Below are positions 35,868 to 45,181 of a stretch of 64,000 nucleotides of DNA, piece by piece. Position 1 is the stretch's first letter, and the number at the start of each line of letters is the position of its first letter. The notes under the pieces were generated by a model. It saw nothing but the letters and a program-made list of their open reading frames with translations. It ran no database searches and was not told the origin of the DNA. The DNA comes from Pseudomonas antarctica (GTDB taxonomy: Bacteria; Pseudomonadota; Gammaproteobacteria; Pseudomonadales; Pseudomonadaceae): positions 6,014,001-6,078,000 of the forward strand of contig NZ_CP015600.1 in assembly GCF_001647715.1 (NCBI RefSeq), given 5' to 3'. A program made the position numbers and the translations under genes.

Positions 35868-36242
35868 TCAAAGCTGCAAGCGCCACGCCGTCAGCCCCAG
35901 AAAGAACCAGCCCAGCAGGAATGCCAGCCCGCCAAATGGCGTGATGATCCCCAGCTTGCTGATACCAGTCAGGGTCAGCGCATACAAGCTGCCGGAGAAC
36001 AGCAGGATACCGACGGTAAAGGAAATACCCGCCCAGCTGACCAGTCGGCCAGGAATATGCGCCGCCAGCAGCGCGACGCCGAACAACGCGAGGGCATGCA
36101 CCAGCTGGTAGGTCACGCCAGTTTGGAAGATCGCCAGGTATTCGGCGCTCAGGCGGTTTTTCAGGCCGTGGGCAGCAAAGGCACCGAGGGCGACGCCGGT
36201 GAAGCCGAAAAAGGCAGCCAGCATCAGAAAGCTACGCAGCAT
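35868..36242 (-). CDS. DUF423 family membrane protein
   Basis: The 124-residue protein has four probable membrane helices and the DUF423 opening MLRSFLMLAAFFGFTGVALGAFAAHGLK, with a conserved GAFAAHGL. YQLVHALALFG in the middle is also typical. The function is unknown. It is divergent from mtgA with a 74-bp gap and lies 79 bp before thiS on the same strand. Its last codons and the bases after them (GCTTGCAGCTT-like) resemble the heptamer repeats found near 62.8 kb. Confidence 0.9.
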   Translation of the reverse strand: MLRSFLMLAAFFGFTGVALGAFAAHGLKNRLSAEYLAIFQTGVTYQLVHALALFGVALLAAHIPGRLVSWAGISFTVGILLFSGSLYALTLTGISKLGIITPFGGLAFLLGWFFLGLTAWRLQL

Positions 36243-36316
36243 GAGGAACTCCAGTCAGACTCAAAGGGCGGTGTCTGTATAATGGCCCCCTCAACGGGTT
36301 CGGCCAAGCCATCTCT

Positions 36317-37039
36317 ATGCTGCGTCTCCTCTTCAAACGCTTTCTCAAAGTCGTGAAATGGTTTGCCATCGGCAGTGTGCTGCTGGTGCTGCTGTTGCGT
36401 GTCGTCCCGCCGCCGTTCACGGCGCTGATGGTGGAGCGCAAGGTCGAATCCTGGGTCGACGGCGAGCCGATTGACCTGCAACGCACGTGGGTGTCGTGGG
36501 ATGAGATCTCCGATGACCTGAAGGTGGCGGTGATGGCCGGCGAAGATCAGCGTTTTCCCCAGCATTGGGGTTTTGACTTTGGCGCGATTCAGGCGGCACT
36601 GGTGCACAACGAGCGCGGCGGTTCGATTCGCGGCGCCAGCACCTTGAGCCAGCAAGTGTCGAAAAACCTGTTTCTGTGGACCGGCCGCAGTTATTTGCGC
36701 AAAGGCCTGGAGGCCTGGTTTACCGGATTGATCGAGGTGTTATGGCCCAAGCAGCGGATTCTTGAGGTGTACCTCAACAGCGTGGAATGGGATGAAGGCG
36801 TGTTTGGCGCAGAGGCTGCGGCGCGGCACCATTTTGGTGTGAGCGCCAAGGCGCTTTCCCGACAGCAGGCCAGCTACCTGGCGGCAGTGCTGCCCAACCC
36901 ACGGGTTTGGAGCGCCAGCCATCCGACGGCCTATGTGGCGCGGCGCGCGGCGTGGATTCGCCAGCAGATGAGCCAGTTGGGTGGGGATGGTTACCTGGTG
37001 GAGCTGAATAATTCCCGAAAGGCCCCGTGGTCCGACTGA
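36317..37039 (+). CDS. mtgA: Monofunctional biosynthetic peptidoglycan transglycosylase MtgA
   Basis: The 240-residue GT51 enzyme polymerises lipid II at the periplasmic face. It has one N-terminal signal anchor (VVKWFAIGSVLLVLLLRVV, about residues 11-29). The catalytic Glu is in MAGEDQRFPQHWGFD (about residues 74-88), and GSIRGASTLSQQVSKNLFLW is the second signature. It has no transpeptidase domain. Its 3' end is followed by a REPIN and a bidirectional terminator shared with rpoH. Confidence 0.95.
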   Translation: MLRLLFKRFLKVVKWFAIGSVLLVLLLRVVPPPFTALMVERKVESWVDGEPIDLQRTWVSWDEISDDLKVAVMAGEDQRFPQHWGFDFGAIQAALVHNERGGSIRGASTLSQQVSKNLFLWTGRSYLRKGLEAWFTGLIEVLWPKQRILEVYLNSVEWDEGVFGAEAAARHHFGVSAKALSRQQASYLAAVLPNPRVWSASHPTAYVARRAAWIRQQMSQLGGDGYLVELNNSRKAPWSD

Positions 37040-37054
37040 CACAACACAACCCCC

Positions 37055-37142
37055 GTGGGAGCTGGCTTGCCTGCGATAGCGGTGTGGCAGCTTGCAGAGG
37101 TGCTGGTGAAAGGGCCTCATCGCAGGCAAGCCAGCTCCCACA
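37055..37142. repeat. REPIN, GAGCTGGCTTGCCTGCGA type, after mtgA
   Basis: Inverted halves GTGGGAGCTGGCTTGCCTGC and the complement ending CCAGCTCCCAC enclose a loop, between convergent mtgA and rpoH. Confidence 0.92.
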
Positions 37143-37180
37143 GAGAACCGCACTGGATATCAGATTTTCGAGCCCAAACA

Positions 37181-37215
37181 AAAATGCCCCAATCTTTCGA
37201 TCGGGGCATTTTTTT
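37181..37215. terminator. Bidirectional intrinsic terminator between mtgA and rpoH
   Basis: ATGCCCC and GGGGCAT form a stem flanked by an A-run on one side and seven T on the other. It can therefore stop rpoH transcription from the right and mtgA transcription from the left. Confidence 0.9.
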
Positions 37216-37231
37216 GACTTATCGCTACGTT

Positions 37232-38086
37232 TTAGGCGGCGATCGACAACTTCAGCTTGTTCATCGCGCTTTTCTCAAGCTGACGAATTCGCTCGGCCGA
37301 CACGTTGTACTTCTGTGCCAGGTCGTGCAGCGTGGCTTTTTCTTCTGCCAGCCAACGCTGGTAGAGGATGTCACGGCTGCGGTCGTCCAACACTTCCAGC
37401 GCTTCGTGCAGGTTGTGGTTGGAGTTGTCGCTCCAGTCGGCGTCTTCCAGTTGACGCGCCGGGTCGTACCGGTGGTCTTCCAGGTAGTTGGCCGGCGATT
37501 GGAAAGCGCTGTCGTCATCCGCTTCAGCGGCGGGGTCGAAGGCCATGTCATGGCCGGTCAGGCGGCTTTCCATCTCGCGCACTTCACGCGGCTCCACACC
37601 GAGGCTCTCGGCCACGCGGTGGACTTCTTCGTTGTTCAGCCACGCCAGGCGTTTCTTCTGGCTGCGCAGGTTGAAGAACAGTTTGCGCTGGGCTTTGGTG
37701 GTCGCGACTTTCACGATGCGCCAGTTGCGCAGGATGAACTCGTGGATTTCCGCCTTGATCCAGTGCACAGCAAACGACACCAGGCGCACACCCATCTCAG
37801 GGTTGAAGCGCTTTACAGCCTTCATCAGGCCGACGTTGCCTTCCTGGATCAGGTCAGCCTGGGCCAGGCCGTAGCCGCTATAGCTACGGGCGATATGTAC
37901 GACAAAACGCAGGTGGGCGAGCACCATCTGCCGAGCCGCCCCCAAATCCTGCTCATAGTAGAGACTCTCGGCCAGTTCACGCTCCTGCTCCGGTGTCAGC
38001 AATGGAATGCTGTTGACCGTGTGCACATAGGCCTCCAGGTTCGCACCCGGGACCAAAGCATAAGCAGGTTGCAAAGAAGTGGTCAT
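37232..38086 (-). CDS. rpoH: RNA polymerase heat-shock sigma factor RpoH (sigma-32)
   Basis: This 284-residue group 3 sigma-70 factor directs heat-shock promoters. It starts [20 protein letters not shown]. Region 2 ([41 protein letters not shown]) and the RpoH box [15 protein letters not shown] (about residues 130-144), which contacts core polymerase and controls stability, are intact. Region 4 ends in [19 protein letters not shown]. Upstream in-frame codons overlap the promoter and were rejected. An AlgU-type promoter lies about 50 bases upstream. Located between mtgA and ftsX. Confidence 0.97.
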   Translation of the reverse strand: MTTSLQPAYALVPGANLEAYVHTVNSIPLLTPEQERELAESLYYEQDLGAARQMVLAHLRFVVHIARSYSGYGLAQADLIQEGNVGLMKAVKRFNPEMGVRLVSFAVHWIKAEIHEFILRNWRIVKVATTKAQRKLFFNLRSQKKRLAWLNNEEVHRVAESLGVEPREVREMESRLTGHDMAFDPAAEADDDSAFQSPANYLEDHRYDPARQLEDADWSDNSNHNLHEALEVLDDRSRDILYQRWLAEEKATLHDLAQKYNVSAERIRQLEKSAMNKLKLSIAA

Positions 38087-38135
38087 ACGAAAAAACCTCC
38101 GACTCACATAACTCGTGCAGTTCAGCACTGCGAAA

Positions 38136-38162
38136 ATTGACCGGGAACCGTAGGACAAGTTC
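38136..38162 (-). promoter_or_regulatory. Candidate sigma-E (AlgU) promoter of rpoH
   Basis: On the minus strand GAACTT (38162-38157) is followed after 16 bases by TCAAT (38140-38136). This matches the extracytoplasmic sigma-E form GAACTT-N16-TC. The P. aeruginosa rpoH gene is known to have an AlgU-dependent promoter. The exact start site is not determinable here. Confidence 0.6.
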
Positions 38163-38215
38163 CCTAAACCACCAATACGGTCAATACAAACGAAACCACA
38201 TTAATCTGACATTAA

Positions 38216-39238
38216 CTACTTCGGCGCCAGCTCACGTAAATGACGAGCGACCGCAATCCAGGCACCGATATACCCCAACAATACCGCGCCAAGCAAGAGT
38301 GACAGCCCATCGGCGACCGGCACGCCAGCCAAGGCGAAATCGCTGCCGTACAAACCGGCAAGCCCGACTACCGCGTCGTTCAGCCAATCAAGGCCAAACG
38401 CCAGCACACCCCAGGACAAAATCCCCGCACCAAAGCCATAAAGCGCGCCCATGTACAGAAATGGACGACGCACATAGCTGTCCGTGCCGCCGACCAGTTT
38501 AATCACTTCTATCTCGGTGCGACGGTTTTCAATATGAAGACGAATGGTATTACCTATCACCAAAAGTAATGCAGACACCAACAGCACCGTCAGGCCAAAC
38601 ACAAAGCGGTCGCCCAGCTTGAGGATCGCGGCCAGGCGCTCTACCCAGACTAGATCAAGTTGAGCCTGTTGCACCTTGGGCATCTCTGCGAGTTTTTGTC
38701 GCAGGGCTTCAAGGGCCGGCTTGTCGACTTCATTCGGCGTTACCAGCACCACGCCCGGCAGCGGGTTCTGCGGCAGCTCCTTGAGCGCCTCGCCCAGGCC
38801 GGACTGCTGCTGGAACTCCTCAAGGGCCTGGTCGCGGCTGATGTACTCGGCATCTGCGACACCCGGCAGGTTCTTGATGTCATCACGCAAACTCTCGCCG
38901 TCTTTGGTGCTGGCGTCGAGGTTCAAGTACAGAGAAATCTGCGCCGCGCGCTGCCAGGACCCACCCAGGCGCTCGACATTATTAAGCAGCAGCGACAACC
39001 CCATCGGCAGGCTCAGGGCCACAGCCATCACCAGGCAGGTGAAAAAGCTGCCAATCGGCTGTTTGCCCAGGCGGCGCAGGCTGTCGAGCAGGCTGGCGCG
39101 ATGGCTTTCGATCCAGGCGCGCAGCAGCGTACCGAAATCCGGGCCATCGTCATCGTCGCGTTTTTTCTTCTGCGGTTGCGGGTCGGCGGCTTTGGGCGCC
39201 ACGCGCTCGGAAACTTTAGGACTGCGTGTCGCACTCAT
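38216..39238 (-). CDS. ftsX: Cell division protein FtsX
   Basis: This 340-residue inner-membrane subunit partners FtsE to activate septal peptidoglycan amidases. It has a long charged cytoplasmic N terminus (residues 1-60, with KKKRDDDDG) and a first membrane helix (SFFTCLVMAVALSLPMGLSLL, about 63-83). A periplasmic loop runs to about 205, and three further helices follow in the C-terminal FtsX permease domain (VFGLTVLLVSALLLVIG, YGFGAGILSWGVLAFG and LSLLLGAVLLGYIGAWI). It overlaps ftsE by 4 bases. Confidence 0.95.
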   Translation of the reverse strand: MSATRSPKVSERVAPKAADPQPQKKKRDDDDGPDFGTLLRAWIESHRASLLDSLRRLGKQPIGSFFTCLVMAVALSLPMGLSLLLNNVERLGGSWQRAAQISLYLNLDASTKDGESLRDDIKNLPGVADAEYISRDQALEEFQQQSGLGEALKELPQNPLPGVVLVTPNEVDKPALEALRQKLAEMPKVQQAQLDLVWVERLAAILKLGDRFVFGLTVLLVSALLLVIGNTIRLHIENRRTEIEVIKLVGGTDSYVRRPFLYMGALYGFGAGILSWGVLAFGLDWLNDAVVGLAGLYGSDFALAGVPVADGLSLLLGAVLLGYIGAWIAVARHLRELAPK

Positions 39239-39906
39239 ACGCCGGCCTCCCCGTCACCGATCAGGCGGCCACGTTGCAGGGTCAGCATGCGATGGCGCAT
39301 ACGGGCGATCAGGGCCAGGTCGTGACTGGCGATCAGCACGCTGGTGCCCAATCGGTTGATGTCTTCGAACACGCCCATGATCTCGGCCGCCAGACGCGGG
39401 TCGAGGTTACCGGTGGGTTCGTCCGCCAGCAGCAAGGCCGGGCGGTGAACAATGGCGCGGGCGATACCGACGCGTTGTTGCTGGCCGGTGGACAGGTCGC
39501 CCGGGTACAGGTCGGTTTTGTCCGACAGCGCCACGCGCTCCAGCGCCGAATCCACACGTTTGACGATCTCAGCCTTGGACAGCCCGAGGATCTGCAACGG
39601 CAAGGCAATGTTATTGAACACCGTACGATCAAACAGCAACTGATGGTTCTGGAACACGACGCCAATCTGACGGCGCAGGAAAGGAATCTGCGCATTGCTG
39701 ATGGTGGCCAGGTCCTGACCCGCCAGCAGCAACTTGCCGGTGGTAGGACGCTCCATCGCCAGCAACAGACGCAACAATGTACTTTTGCCGGCACCCGAGT
39801 GGCCGGTCACAAACAAAAACTCGCCGCGACGCACTCGAAAGCTCAGCTCATGCAAGCCCACATGCCCGTTGGCGTAGCGTTTACCGACCTGTTCGAATCG
39901 AATCAT
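39235..39906 (-). CDS. ftsE: Cell division ATP-binding protein FtsE
   Basis: This 223-residue ABC ATPase pairs with FtsX. Walker A is GHSGAGKST (about residues 36-44), the signature motif is LSTGQQQRVGIAR (about 137-149), and Walker B is LLLADEPTGNLD (about 157-168). It begins MIRFEQVGKRYANG. It overlaps both ftsY and ftsX by 4 bases each, so the three genes form one translationally coupled operon as in most gammaproteobacteria. Confidence 0.97.
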   Translation of the reverse strand: MIRFEQVGKRYANGHVGLHELSFRVRRGEFLFVTGHSGAGKSTLLRLLLAMERPTTGKLLLAGQDLATISNAQIPFLRRQIGVVFQNHQLLFDRTVFNNIALPLQILGLSKAEIVKRVDSALERVALSDKTDLYPGDLSTGQQQRVGIARAIVHRPALLLADEPTGNLDPRLAAEIMGVFEDINRLGTSVLIASHDLALIARMRHRMLTLQRGRLIGDGEAGV

Positions 39907-41327
39907 GAACGCTCCCGCTCGGCGAAAAGTGCCTGTACAAAGGGTTCGGCTTCAAAGGTGCGCAGGTCGTCGATGCCTTCACCGACGCCGATATAACGAA
40001 TCGGCAACCCGAACTGTTTGGCCAGGGCGAAGATCACGCCGCCCTTGGCCGTGCCGTCGAGCTTAGTCAATGCCAGGCCGGTCAGTTGCACCGTCTGGTT
40101 GAATTGTTTGGCCTGGCTGATGGCGTTCTGGCCGGTGCCGGCGTCGAGCACCAGCAACACTTCGTGCGGTGCTTCGGCGTCGAGCTTGCTGATGACGCGG
40201 CGCACTTTCTTCAGCTCTTCCATCAAGTTGTCTTTGGTGTGCAGGCGACCGGCGGTATCGGCGATCAACACATCGATGTTACGGGCCTTGGCGGCTTGCA
40301 CGGCATCGAAGATCACCGAGGCGGAGTCGGCGCCGGTGTGCTGGGCGATCACCGGAATCTTGTTGCGCTCACCCCAGACTTGCAGCTGCTCCACGGCGGC
40401 GGCACGGAAAGTGTCACCGGCGGCAAGCATGACTTTCTTGCCTTCCAACTGCAGTTTCTTGGCCAGCTTGCCGATGGTGGTGGTTTTGCCGGCGCCGTTG
40501 ACGCCGACCACCAGGATCACGAACGGTTTGTTCGGCGTGATCACCAGCGGGGCTTCGACGGGTTTGAGCATCGCAGCCAGCTCGGCCTGCAGGGATTTGT
40601 AAAGCGCATCGGCGTCGGTCAACTGCTTGCGCGCGACCTTCTGGGTCAGGCTCTGGATGATCACCGCAGTGGCTTCGACGCCCACGTCGGCAGTCAGCAG
40701 GCGAGTTTCGATGTCTTCCAGCAGTTCATCATCAATGACCTTCTTGCCCAGGAACAGGCTGGCCATACCTTCGCCGATGCTGGCGCTGGTCTTGCTCAGG
40801 CCTTGCTTGAGACGGGCGAAGAAGCCGGTCTTGCTGGTTTCGGCGGGAACGACGACCGGCTCTGGTGCGACCGGCGGCTCGATAACGGCAGGCGCGGCAA
40901 CAACCACGGGGGTCGGTGTTGGCTCTACAACTACCGGCGCAGACGCTTCGATGGCTGGCGGCGCTTCGACCACAACCGCTACCGGCTCAACCACGACAGG
41001 AATCGGCGGCGTCACGTGCTCAGCCTGCACATCTTCGACCAAGGCCACGGGCTCTTCGGCCACCGGCAGTTCCAGCCACGGTTTGTGCTCTGGCTCTGGC
41101 TCAACCTGTTCCACTGGCTGCAATACCGGCTCAGCCATCGGCAACACGATCGGCGCCGGGGTTTCAGCGACCGGTTCGGCTTCCAGTACAGGCTCTGGGA
41201 TAGGCTCAGGTTGAACCTGCGACTGTTCGACGACGGTTTCCTGCGGCTTTTTGCGCAGCCATCCGAACAGGCCTTTTTTCTCGCCAGCCGCAGCTGGGCT
41301 CTTCTTGTCGTCGTTGGAACCAAACAT
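39903..41327 (-). CDS. ftsY: Signal recognition particle receptor FtsY
   Basis: The 474-residue SRP receptor GTPase targets nascent membrane proteins. Residues ~30-165 are an acidic Pro/Val/Glu-rich linker (repeated VVVEP, PEPVL-like words), longer than the folded part needs and typical of Pseudomonas FtsY. The NG domain follows: VVGVNGAGKTTTIGKLAKKL (P-loop, about residues 273-292), DTFRAAAVEQLQVW, DTAGRLHTKDNLMEEL and TKLDGTAKGG. It is the first gene of ftsY-ftsE-ftsX. The start MFGSNDDKKS is the only suitable one. Confidence 0.96.
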   Translation of the reverse strand: MFGSNDDKKSPAAAGEKKGLFGWLRKKPQETVVEQSQVQPEPIPEPVLEAEPVAETPAPIVLPMAEPVLQPVEQVEPEPEHKPWLELPVAEEPVALVEDVQAEHVTPPIPVVVEPVAVVVEAPPAIEASAPVVVEPTPTPVVVAAPAVIEPPVAPEPVVVPAETSKTGFFARLKQGLSKTSASIGEGMASLFLGKKVIDDELLEDIETRLLTADVGVEATAVIIQSLTQKVARKQLTDADALYKSLQAELAAMLKPVEAPLVITPNKPFVILVVGVNGAGKTTTIGKLAKKLQLEGKKVMLAAGDTFRAAAVEQLQVWGERNKIPVIAQHTGADSASVIFDAVQAAKARNIDVLIADTAGRLHTKDNLMEELKKVRRVISKLDAEAPHEVLLVLDAGTGQNAISQAKQFNQTVQLTGLALTKLDGTAKGGVIFALAKQFGLPIRYIGVGEGIDDLRTFEAEPFVQALFAERERS

Positions 41328-41665
41328 GGAGGACGGCTATCTCAAAGTAGCGATGCGCCAGGGCGCCTCGGTAAATAAATTCGATGCAGAACAGACTGCT
41401 TTAACGCTCGCTTGTTCATGCGCAACATTTTGTAAGGCGTAAATAAAGGCCTCAACAAATCGTTTCAATAAAGGACTGAAGCGATAAAATCGGCGAAAAG
41501 TGGAAGATCGTCGGGGAAACCCACCATCTATTCCAACATTCCTACGACTGGATCCGGGACAAGATGACCGCCGCAGTGGCCGTGTCCAAATCGGATCAGT
41601 ATCCTAGCACCTCCTCGCCCGCCGACGCTAAGACCAAGCGGGCAACCCAACAGGTTTAAAAACGA
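41328..41665. other. Divergent intergenic region between ftsY and the M16 peptidase pair
   Basis: The 338 bases hold no convincing gene, REP sequence or strong terminator. It is A/T-richer in the first half (for example CAATAAAGG and CGATAAAATCGG) and should contain promoters for both directions. I could not assign a confident -35/-10 pair. Confidence 0.5.
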
Positions 41666-43021
41666 ATGAATGCTCTAGCCCGCCGCGCCGCTGGCCTGCT
41701 GCTCGGCACAGTTTGTCTGCCCCTTTCAGCCTTGGCTGCCGACCCACAACCCACCCATGAATTCACCCTGGATAACGGCCTTAAAGTGGTCGTGCGCGAA
41801 GATCATCGTGCACCGGTGGTGGTTTCCCAGGTCTGGTACAAGGTGGGTTCGAGCTATGAAACACCGGGCCAGACCGGTTTGTCCCACGCCCTGGAACACA
41901 TGATGTTCAAGGGCAGTGCCAAGGTCGGGCCAGGCGAAGCCTCGTTGATCCTGCGCGACCTGGGCGCCGAAGAAAACGCCTTCACCAGCGACGACTACAC
42001 CGCCTACTACCAGGTACTGGCCCGTGATCGCCTGGGCGTCGCCTTCGAACTGGAAGCCGACCGCATGGCCAGCCTGCGCCTGCCGGCCGATGAGTTCAGC
42101 CGCGAGATCGAGGTCATCAAGGAAGAGCGCCGCCTGCGCACCGACGACAACCCAATGTCCAAGGCCTACGAGCGCTTCAAGGCCATGGCCTACCCGGCCA
42201 GCGGCTATCACACGCCGACCATCGGCTGGATGGCCGACCTTGAACGCATGAAAGTCGAAGAGCTGCGCCACTGGTACCAGTCCTGGTACGTGCCGAACAA
42301 CGCCACGCTGGTGGTGGTCGGCGACGTGACCCCGGACGAGGTGAAAAACCTGGCCCAGCGCTACTTCGGCCCGATCCCCAAACGTGATGTGCCACCCACC
42401 AAGATCCCGCTGGAGCTCGCCGAACCCGGCGAGCGCTTGCTGACCATGCACGTGCAGACCCAGTTGCCGAGCGTAATCCTCGGTTTCAACGTACCGGGCC
42501 TGGCCACCGCCGAAGACAAACGCTCGGTACAAGCCCTGCGCCTGCTCTCGGCCCTGTTGGATGGCGGCTACAGCGCGCGCATCTCGGAGCAACTGGAGCG
42601 CGGTGAAGAGTTGGTGTCCGCCGCTTCCACCAGCTACGACGCCTACACCCGTGGCGACAGCCTGTTCACCCTGACGGCCACTCCGAACCAGCAGAAGAAA
42701 AAGACCATTGCCCAAGCCGAAGCCGGCCTGTGGCGCCTGCTGGACGAATTGAAAGCCAAACCGCCGACCGCTGAAGAGCTGGAGCGTATCCGCGCTCAGG
42801 TGATTGCCGGCGTGGTTTACCAACGTGATTCCATTACCAGCCAGGCCACGGCCATCGGCTCCCTGGAAACCGTCGGCCTGTCCTGGAAGCTCATGGACAC
42901 CGAACTGGCCGACCTGCAAAGCGTGACGCCGGAAGATATCCAGAAGGCCGCACGTACCTATTTCACCCGCGAGCGTTTGAGCGTCGCCCATGTTTTGCCT
43001 GAGGAGACCGCTCATGAGTGA
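41666..43021 (+). CDS. M16B zinc metallopeptidase, catalytic partner
   Basis: The 451-residue exported peptidase has a signal peptide (ARRAAGLLLGTVCLPLSALAA). The inverted zinc motif HXXEH is seen as SHALEHMMFKG (about residues 74-84), with the third ligand Glu expected in IEVIKEERRLRTDDNP. The second peptidase M16 domain follows from about residue 185. Together with the next gene it forms the two-subunit arrangement known for M16B proteases. Its natural substrate is unknown. The start codons and the downstream gene overlap by 8 bases. Confidence 0.92.
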   Translation: MNALARRAAGLLLGTVCLPLSALAADPQPTHEFTLDNGLKVVVREDHRAPVVVSQVWYKVGSSYETPGQTGLSHALEHMMFKGSAKVGPGEASLILRDLGAEENAFTSDDYTAYYQVLARDRLGVAFELEADRMASLRLPADEFSREIEVIKEERRLRTDDNPMSKAYERFKAMAYPASGYHTPTIGWMADLERMKVEELRHWYQSWYVPNNATLVVVGDVTPDEVKNLAQRYFGPIPKRDVPPTKIPLELAEPGERLLTMHVQTQLPSVILGFNVPGLATAEDKRSVQALRLLSALLDGGYSARISEQLERGEELVSAASTSYDAYTRGDSLFTLTATPNQQKKKTIAQAEAGLWRLLDELKAKPPTAEELERIRAQVIAGVVYQRDSITSQATAIGSLETVGLSWKLMDTELADLQSVTPEDIQKAARTYFTRERLSVAHVLPEETAHE

Positions 43022-44504
43022 TCGCAAAAGCAGCCGGCTGATCTTTCCTGGCCTGGTCGTCGTCACACTGATTGCAGCCAGTGCCGTGTACTTCCTGCGC
43101 CCGAGCGAGTCCGTAGCCAGCCAGGCATTGGACAAGGCTCAATCGGCCAACAAACTGCAATCCCTCGCAGAGCTGGACGGCAAGGCGCCGACTAATCGCA
43201 AGCTTGACGTGCAAACCTGGACCACCGCCGAGGGCGCCAAGGTGCTGTTCGTCGAAGCGCATGAACTGCCGATGTTCGACATGCGCATCCTGTTCGCCGC
43301 CGGCAGCAGCCAGGATGGCAACAGTCCCGGTGTGGCGCTGCTGACCAACGCCATGCTTAACGAAGGCGTGCCGGGCAAGGATGTCAGCCAGATTGCCAGC
43401 GGTTTTGAAGGCCTGGGCGCCGACTTCGGCAATGGCGCCTATCGCGACATGGCGCTGGTGTCCCTGCGCAGCCTGAGCGACAGCGACAAGCGCGATGCGG
43501 CCCTGGCACTGTTTGACGACGTGATCGGCAAGCCGACCTTCCCGGCCGATTCCCTGGCCCGGATCAAGAACCAGATCCTCGCCGGTTTTGAGTACCAGAA
43601 GCAAAACCCTGCCAAGCTGGCCAGCCTTGAACTGTTCAAGCGCGTGTACGGCGACCACCCTTACGCGCACCCGAGCGAAGGCACGCCCGATAGCATCCCG
43701 AAAATTACCCTCGCGCAGTTACAGGCGTTCCACGCCAAGGCTTACGCGGCGGGCAACGCGGTCATTGCCGTGGTCGGCGACTTGACCCGCGCCGAGGCCG
43801 AAGCCATGACCGCAAAGGTCTCCGCATCACTGCCTAAAGGCCCGGCCCTGGCGAAGATCGCCCAGCCAACCGAGCCGAAGGCTGGTCTGAGCCATATCGA
43901 GTTCCCGTCCAAGCAGACGCACCTGTTGTTCGCACAACTGGGCATCGACCGCGCCGACCCGGATTACGCCGCCTTGTCCCTGGGCAACCAGATCCTCGGC
44001 GGCGGAGGCTTCGGCACTCGTCTGATGAGCGAAGTGCGCGAAAAGCGCGGCCTGACCTACGGCGTGTACTCCGGCTTCTCGCCGATGCAGGTGCGCGGCC
44101 CGTTCATGATCAACCTGCAGACCCGCGCCGAAATGAGCGGCGGCACCTTGCGCCTGGTTGAAGACGTGCTGGCCGACTACCTCAAGACCGGCCCGACGCA
44201 GAAAGAACTGGATGACGCCAAGCGCGAGCTGGCCGGCAGCTTCCCGCTGTCCACCGCGAGCAACGCCGATATCGTCGGGCAGCTGGGCGCCATGGGTTTC
44301 TACAACCTGCCGCTGAGCTATCTGGAAGATTTCATGAAACAATCACAGGCCCTGACCGTAGAACAGGTCAAGGCTGCCATGAATAAACACTTGAGCGCCG
44401 ACAAGATGGTCATCGTGACCGCCGGCCCGACGATTGCGCAAAAGCCACTACCGCCCCCCACTGATAAACCTGCCGAGCAGCCGCTCGGGGTTCCGGAGCA
44501 TTAA
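43014..44504 (+). CDS. M16B peptidase-like protein lacking the zinc motif
   Basis: This 496-residue second half of an M16B pair has an N-terminal membrane anchor or signal (LIFPGLVVVTLIAASAVYFL). At the place of HXXEH there is LLTNAMLNEG, so zinc binding is lost. The R/Y-type substrate motif of the partner subunit is kept (REKRGLTYGVYSGF). In known M16B pairs the non-catalytic subunit supplies these Arg/Tyr residues to the active one. Start MSDRKSSRL overlaps the preceding gene by 8 bases. The C terminus is Pro-rich. Confidence 0.9.
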   Translation: MSDRKSSRLIFPGLVVVTLIAASAVYFLRPSESVASQALDKAQSANKLQSLAELDGKAPTNRKLDVQTWTTAEGAKVLFVEAHELPMFDMRILFAAGSSQDGNSPGVALLTNAMLNEGVPGKDVSQIASGFEGLGADFGNGAYRDMALVSLRSLSDSDKRDAALALFDDVIGKPTFPADSLARIKNQILAGFEYQKQNPAKLASLELFKRVYGDHPYAHPSEGTPDSIPKITLAQLQAFHAKAYAAGNAVIAVVGDLTRAEAEAMTAKVSASLPKGPALAKIAQPTEPKAGLSHIEFPSKQTHLLFAQLGIDRADPDYAALSLGNQILGGGGFGTRLMSEVREKRGLTYGVYSGFSPMQVRGPFMINLQTRAEMSGGTLRLVEDVLADYLKTGPTQKELDDAKRELAGSFPLSTASNADIVGQLGAMGFYNLPLSYLEDFMKQSQALTVEQVKAAMNKHLSADKMVIVTAGPTIAQKPLPPPTDKPAEQPLGVPEH

Positions 44505-45121
44505 TGGCCAGTTCATCTCGCCCAAAAAAACCCGTCCACAACGTCCATAACGGTGTGGGCCAACTGCGCATCATTGGTGGCGAATGGGGCAGCCGCAAGC
44601 TGAGCTTCCCCGACGTCGTCGGCCTGCGCCCAACGCCGGATCGCGTACGTGAAACCCTGTTCAACTGGCTCGCGCCGTACATCGGCGGGGCCAAGGTACT
44701 GGACCCGTTTGCCGGCAGCGGCGCGCTGTTCCTCGAAGCACTGTCCCGTGGCGCGGCCCAGGGCCAGGCGCTGGATGCCAGCAATGTGGCTGTCTCCAGC
44801 CTCAAGGAACACCTGGGCACCCTGCGCTGCACCACCGGCCAGGTTCAGACCGCCGACGCGCTGCGCTACCTGGAAACCCAGCCGGCCACCGAGTACGACG
44901 TGGTGTTCCTCGACCCGCCGTTCAACCAGAACCTGCTGCCGACCGTGTGTGCGTTGCTGGAAGAGCGCCAATGGCTGGCACCGGACGCGTGGGTCTACAC
45001 TGAGAGCGAGACTGCACCGTCTACCCTCGGCCTGCCGGGCGCCTGGCGCCTGCACCGGGAACAGAAATCCGGTCGGGTGTATTACGCGTTGTGGCACCGC
45101 TTGGTGGAAAGCGCCGCCTGA
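44504..45121 (+). CDS. rsmD: 16S rRNA (guanine966-N2)-methyltransferase RsmD
   Basis: This 205-residue methyltransferase has LRIIGGEWGSRKLSFPDVVG near the N terminus, the SAM loop VLDPFAGSGALFLEALSRGA (about residues 66-85) and the catalytic VVFLDPPF (DPPF, about 131-138). All are RsmD signatures. The start overlaps the preceding stop by one base (TAATG). It ends 60 bases before the hydrolase gene, in a stretch that holds a REP-like fragment. Confidence 0.95.
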   Translation: MASSSRPKKPVHNVHNGVGQLRIIGGEWGSRKLSFPDVVGLRPTPDRVRETLFNWLAPYIGGAKVLDPFAGSGALFLEALSRGAAQGQALDASNVAVSSLKEHLGTLRCTTGQVQTADALRYLETQPATEYDVVFLDPPFNQNLLPTVCALLEERQWLAPDAWVYTESETAPSTLGLPGAWRLHREQKSGRVYYALWHRLVESAA

Positions 45122-45124
45122 TTT

Positions 45125-45175
45125 ATGGCGAGCGGGCTTGCCACGCTCGCCACAACAAGCTCGCTCGCTACAGAG
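45125..45175. repeat. REP-like fragment of the GGCGAGCGGGCTTGCC type
   Basis: GGCGAGCGGGCTTGCCACGC followed by CTCGCCACAACAAGCTCGCTCGCTACAG is a decayed palindromic REP relic. A similar fragment occurs after coaD (around 52376). Confidence 0.6.
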
Positions 45176-45181
45176 ATATCC

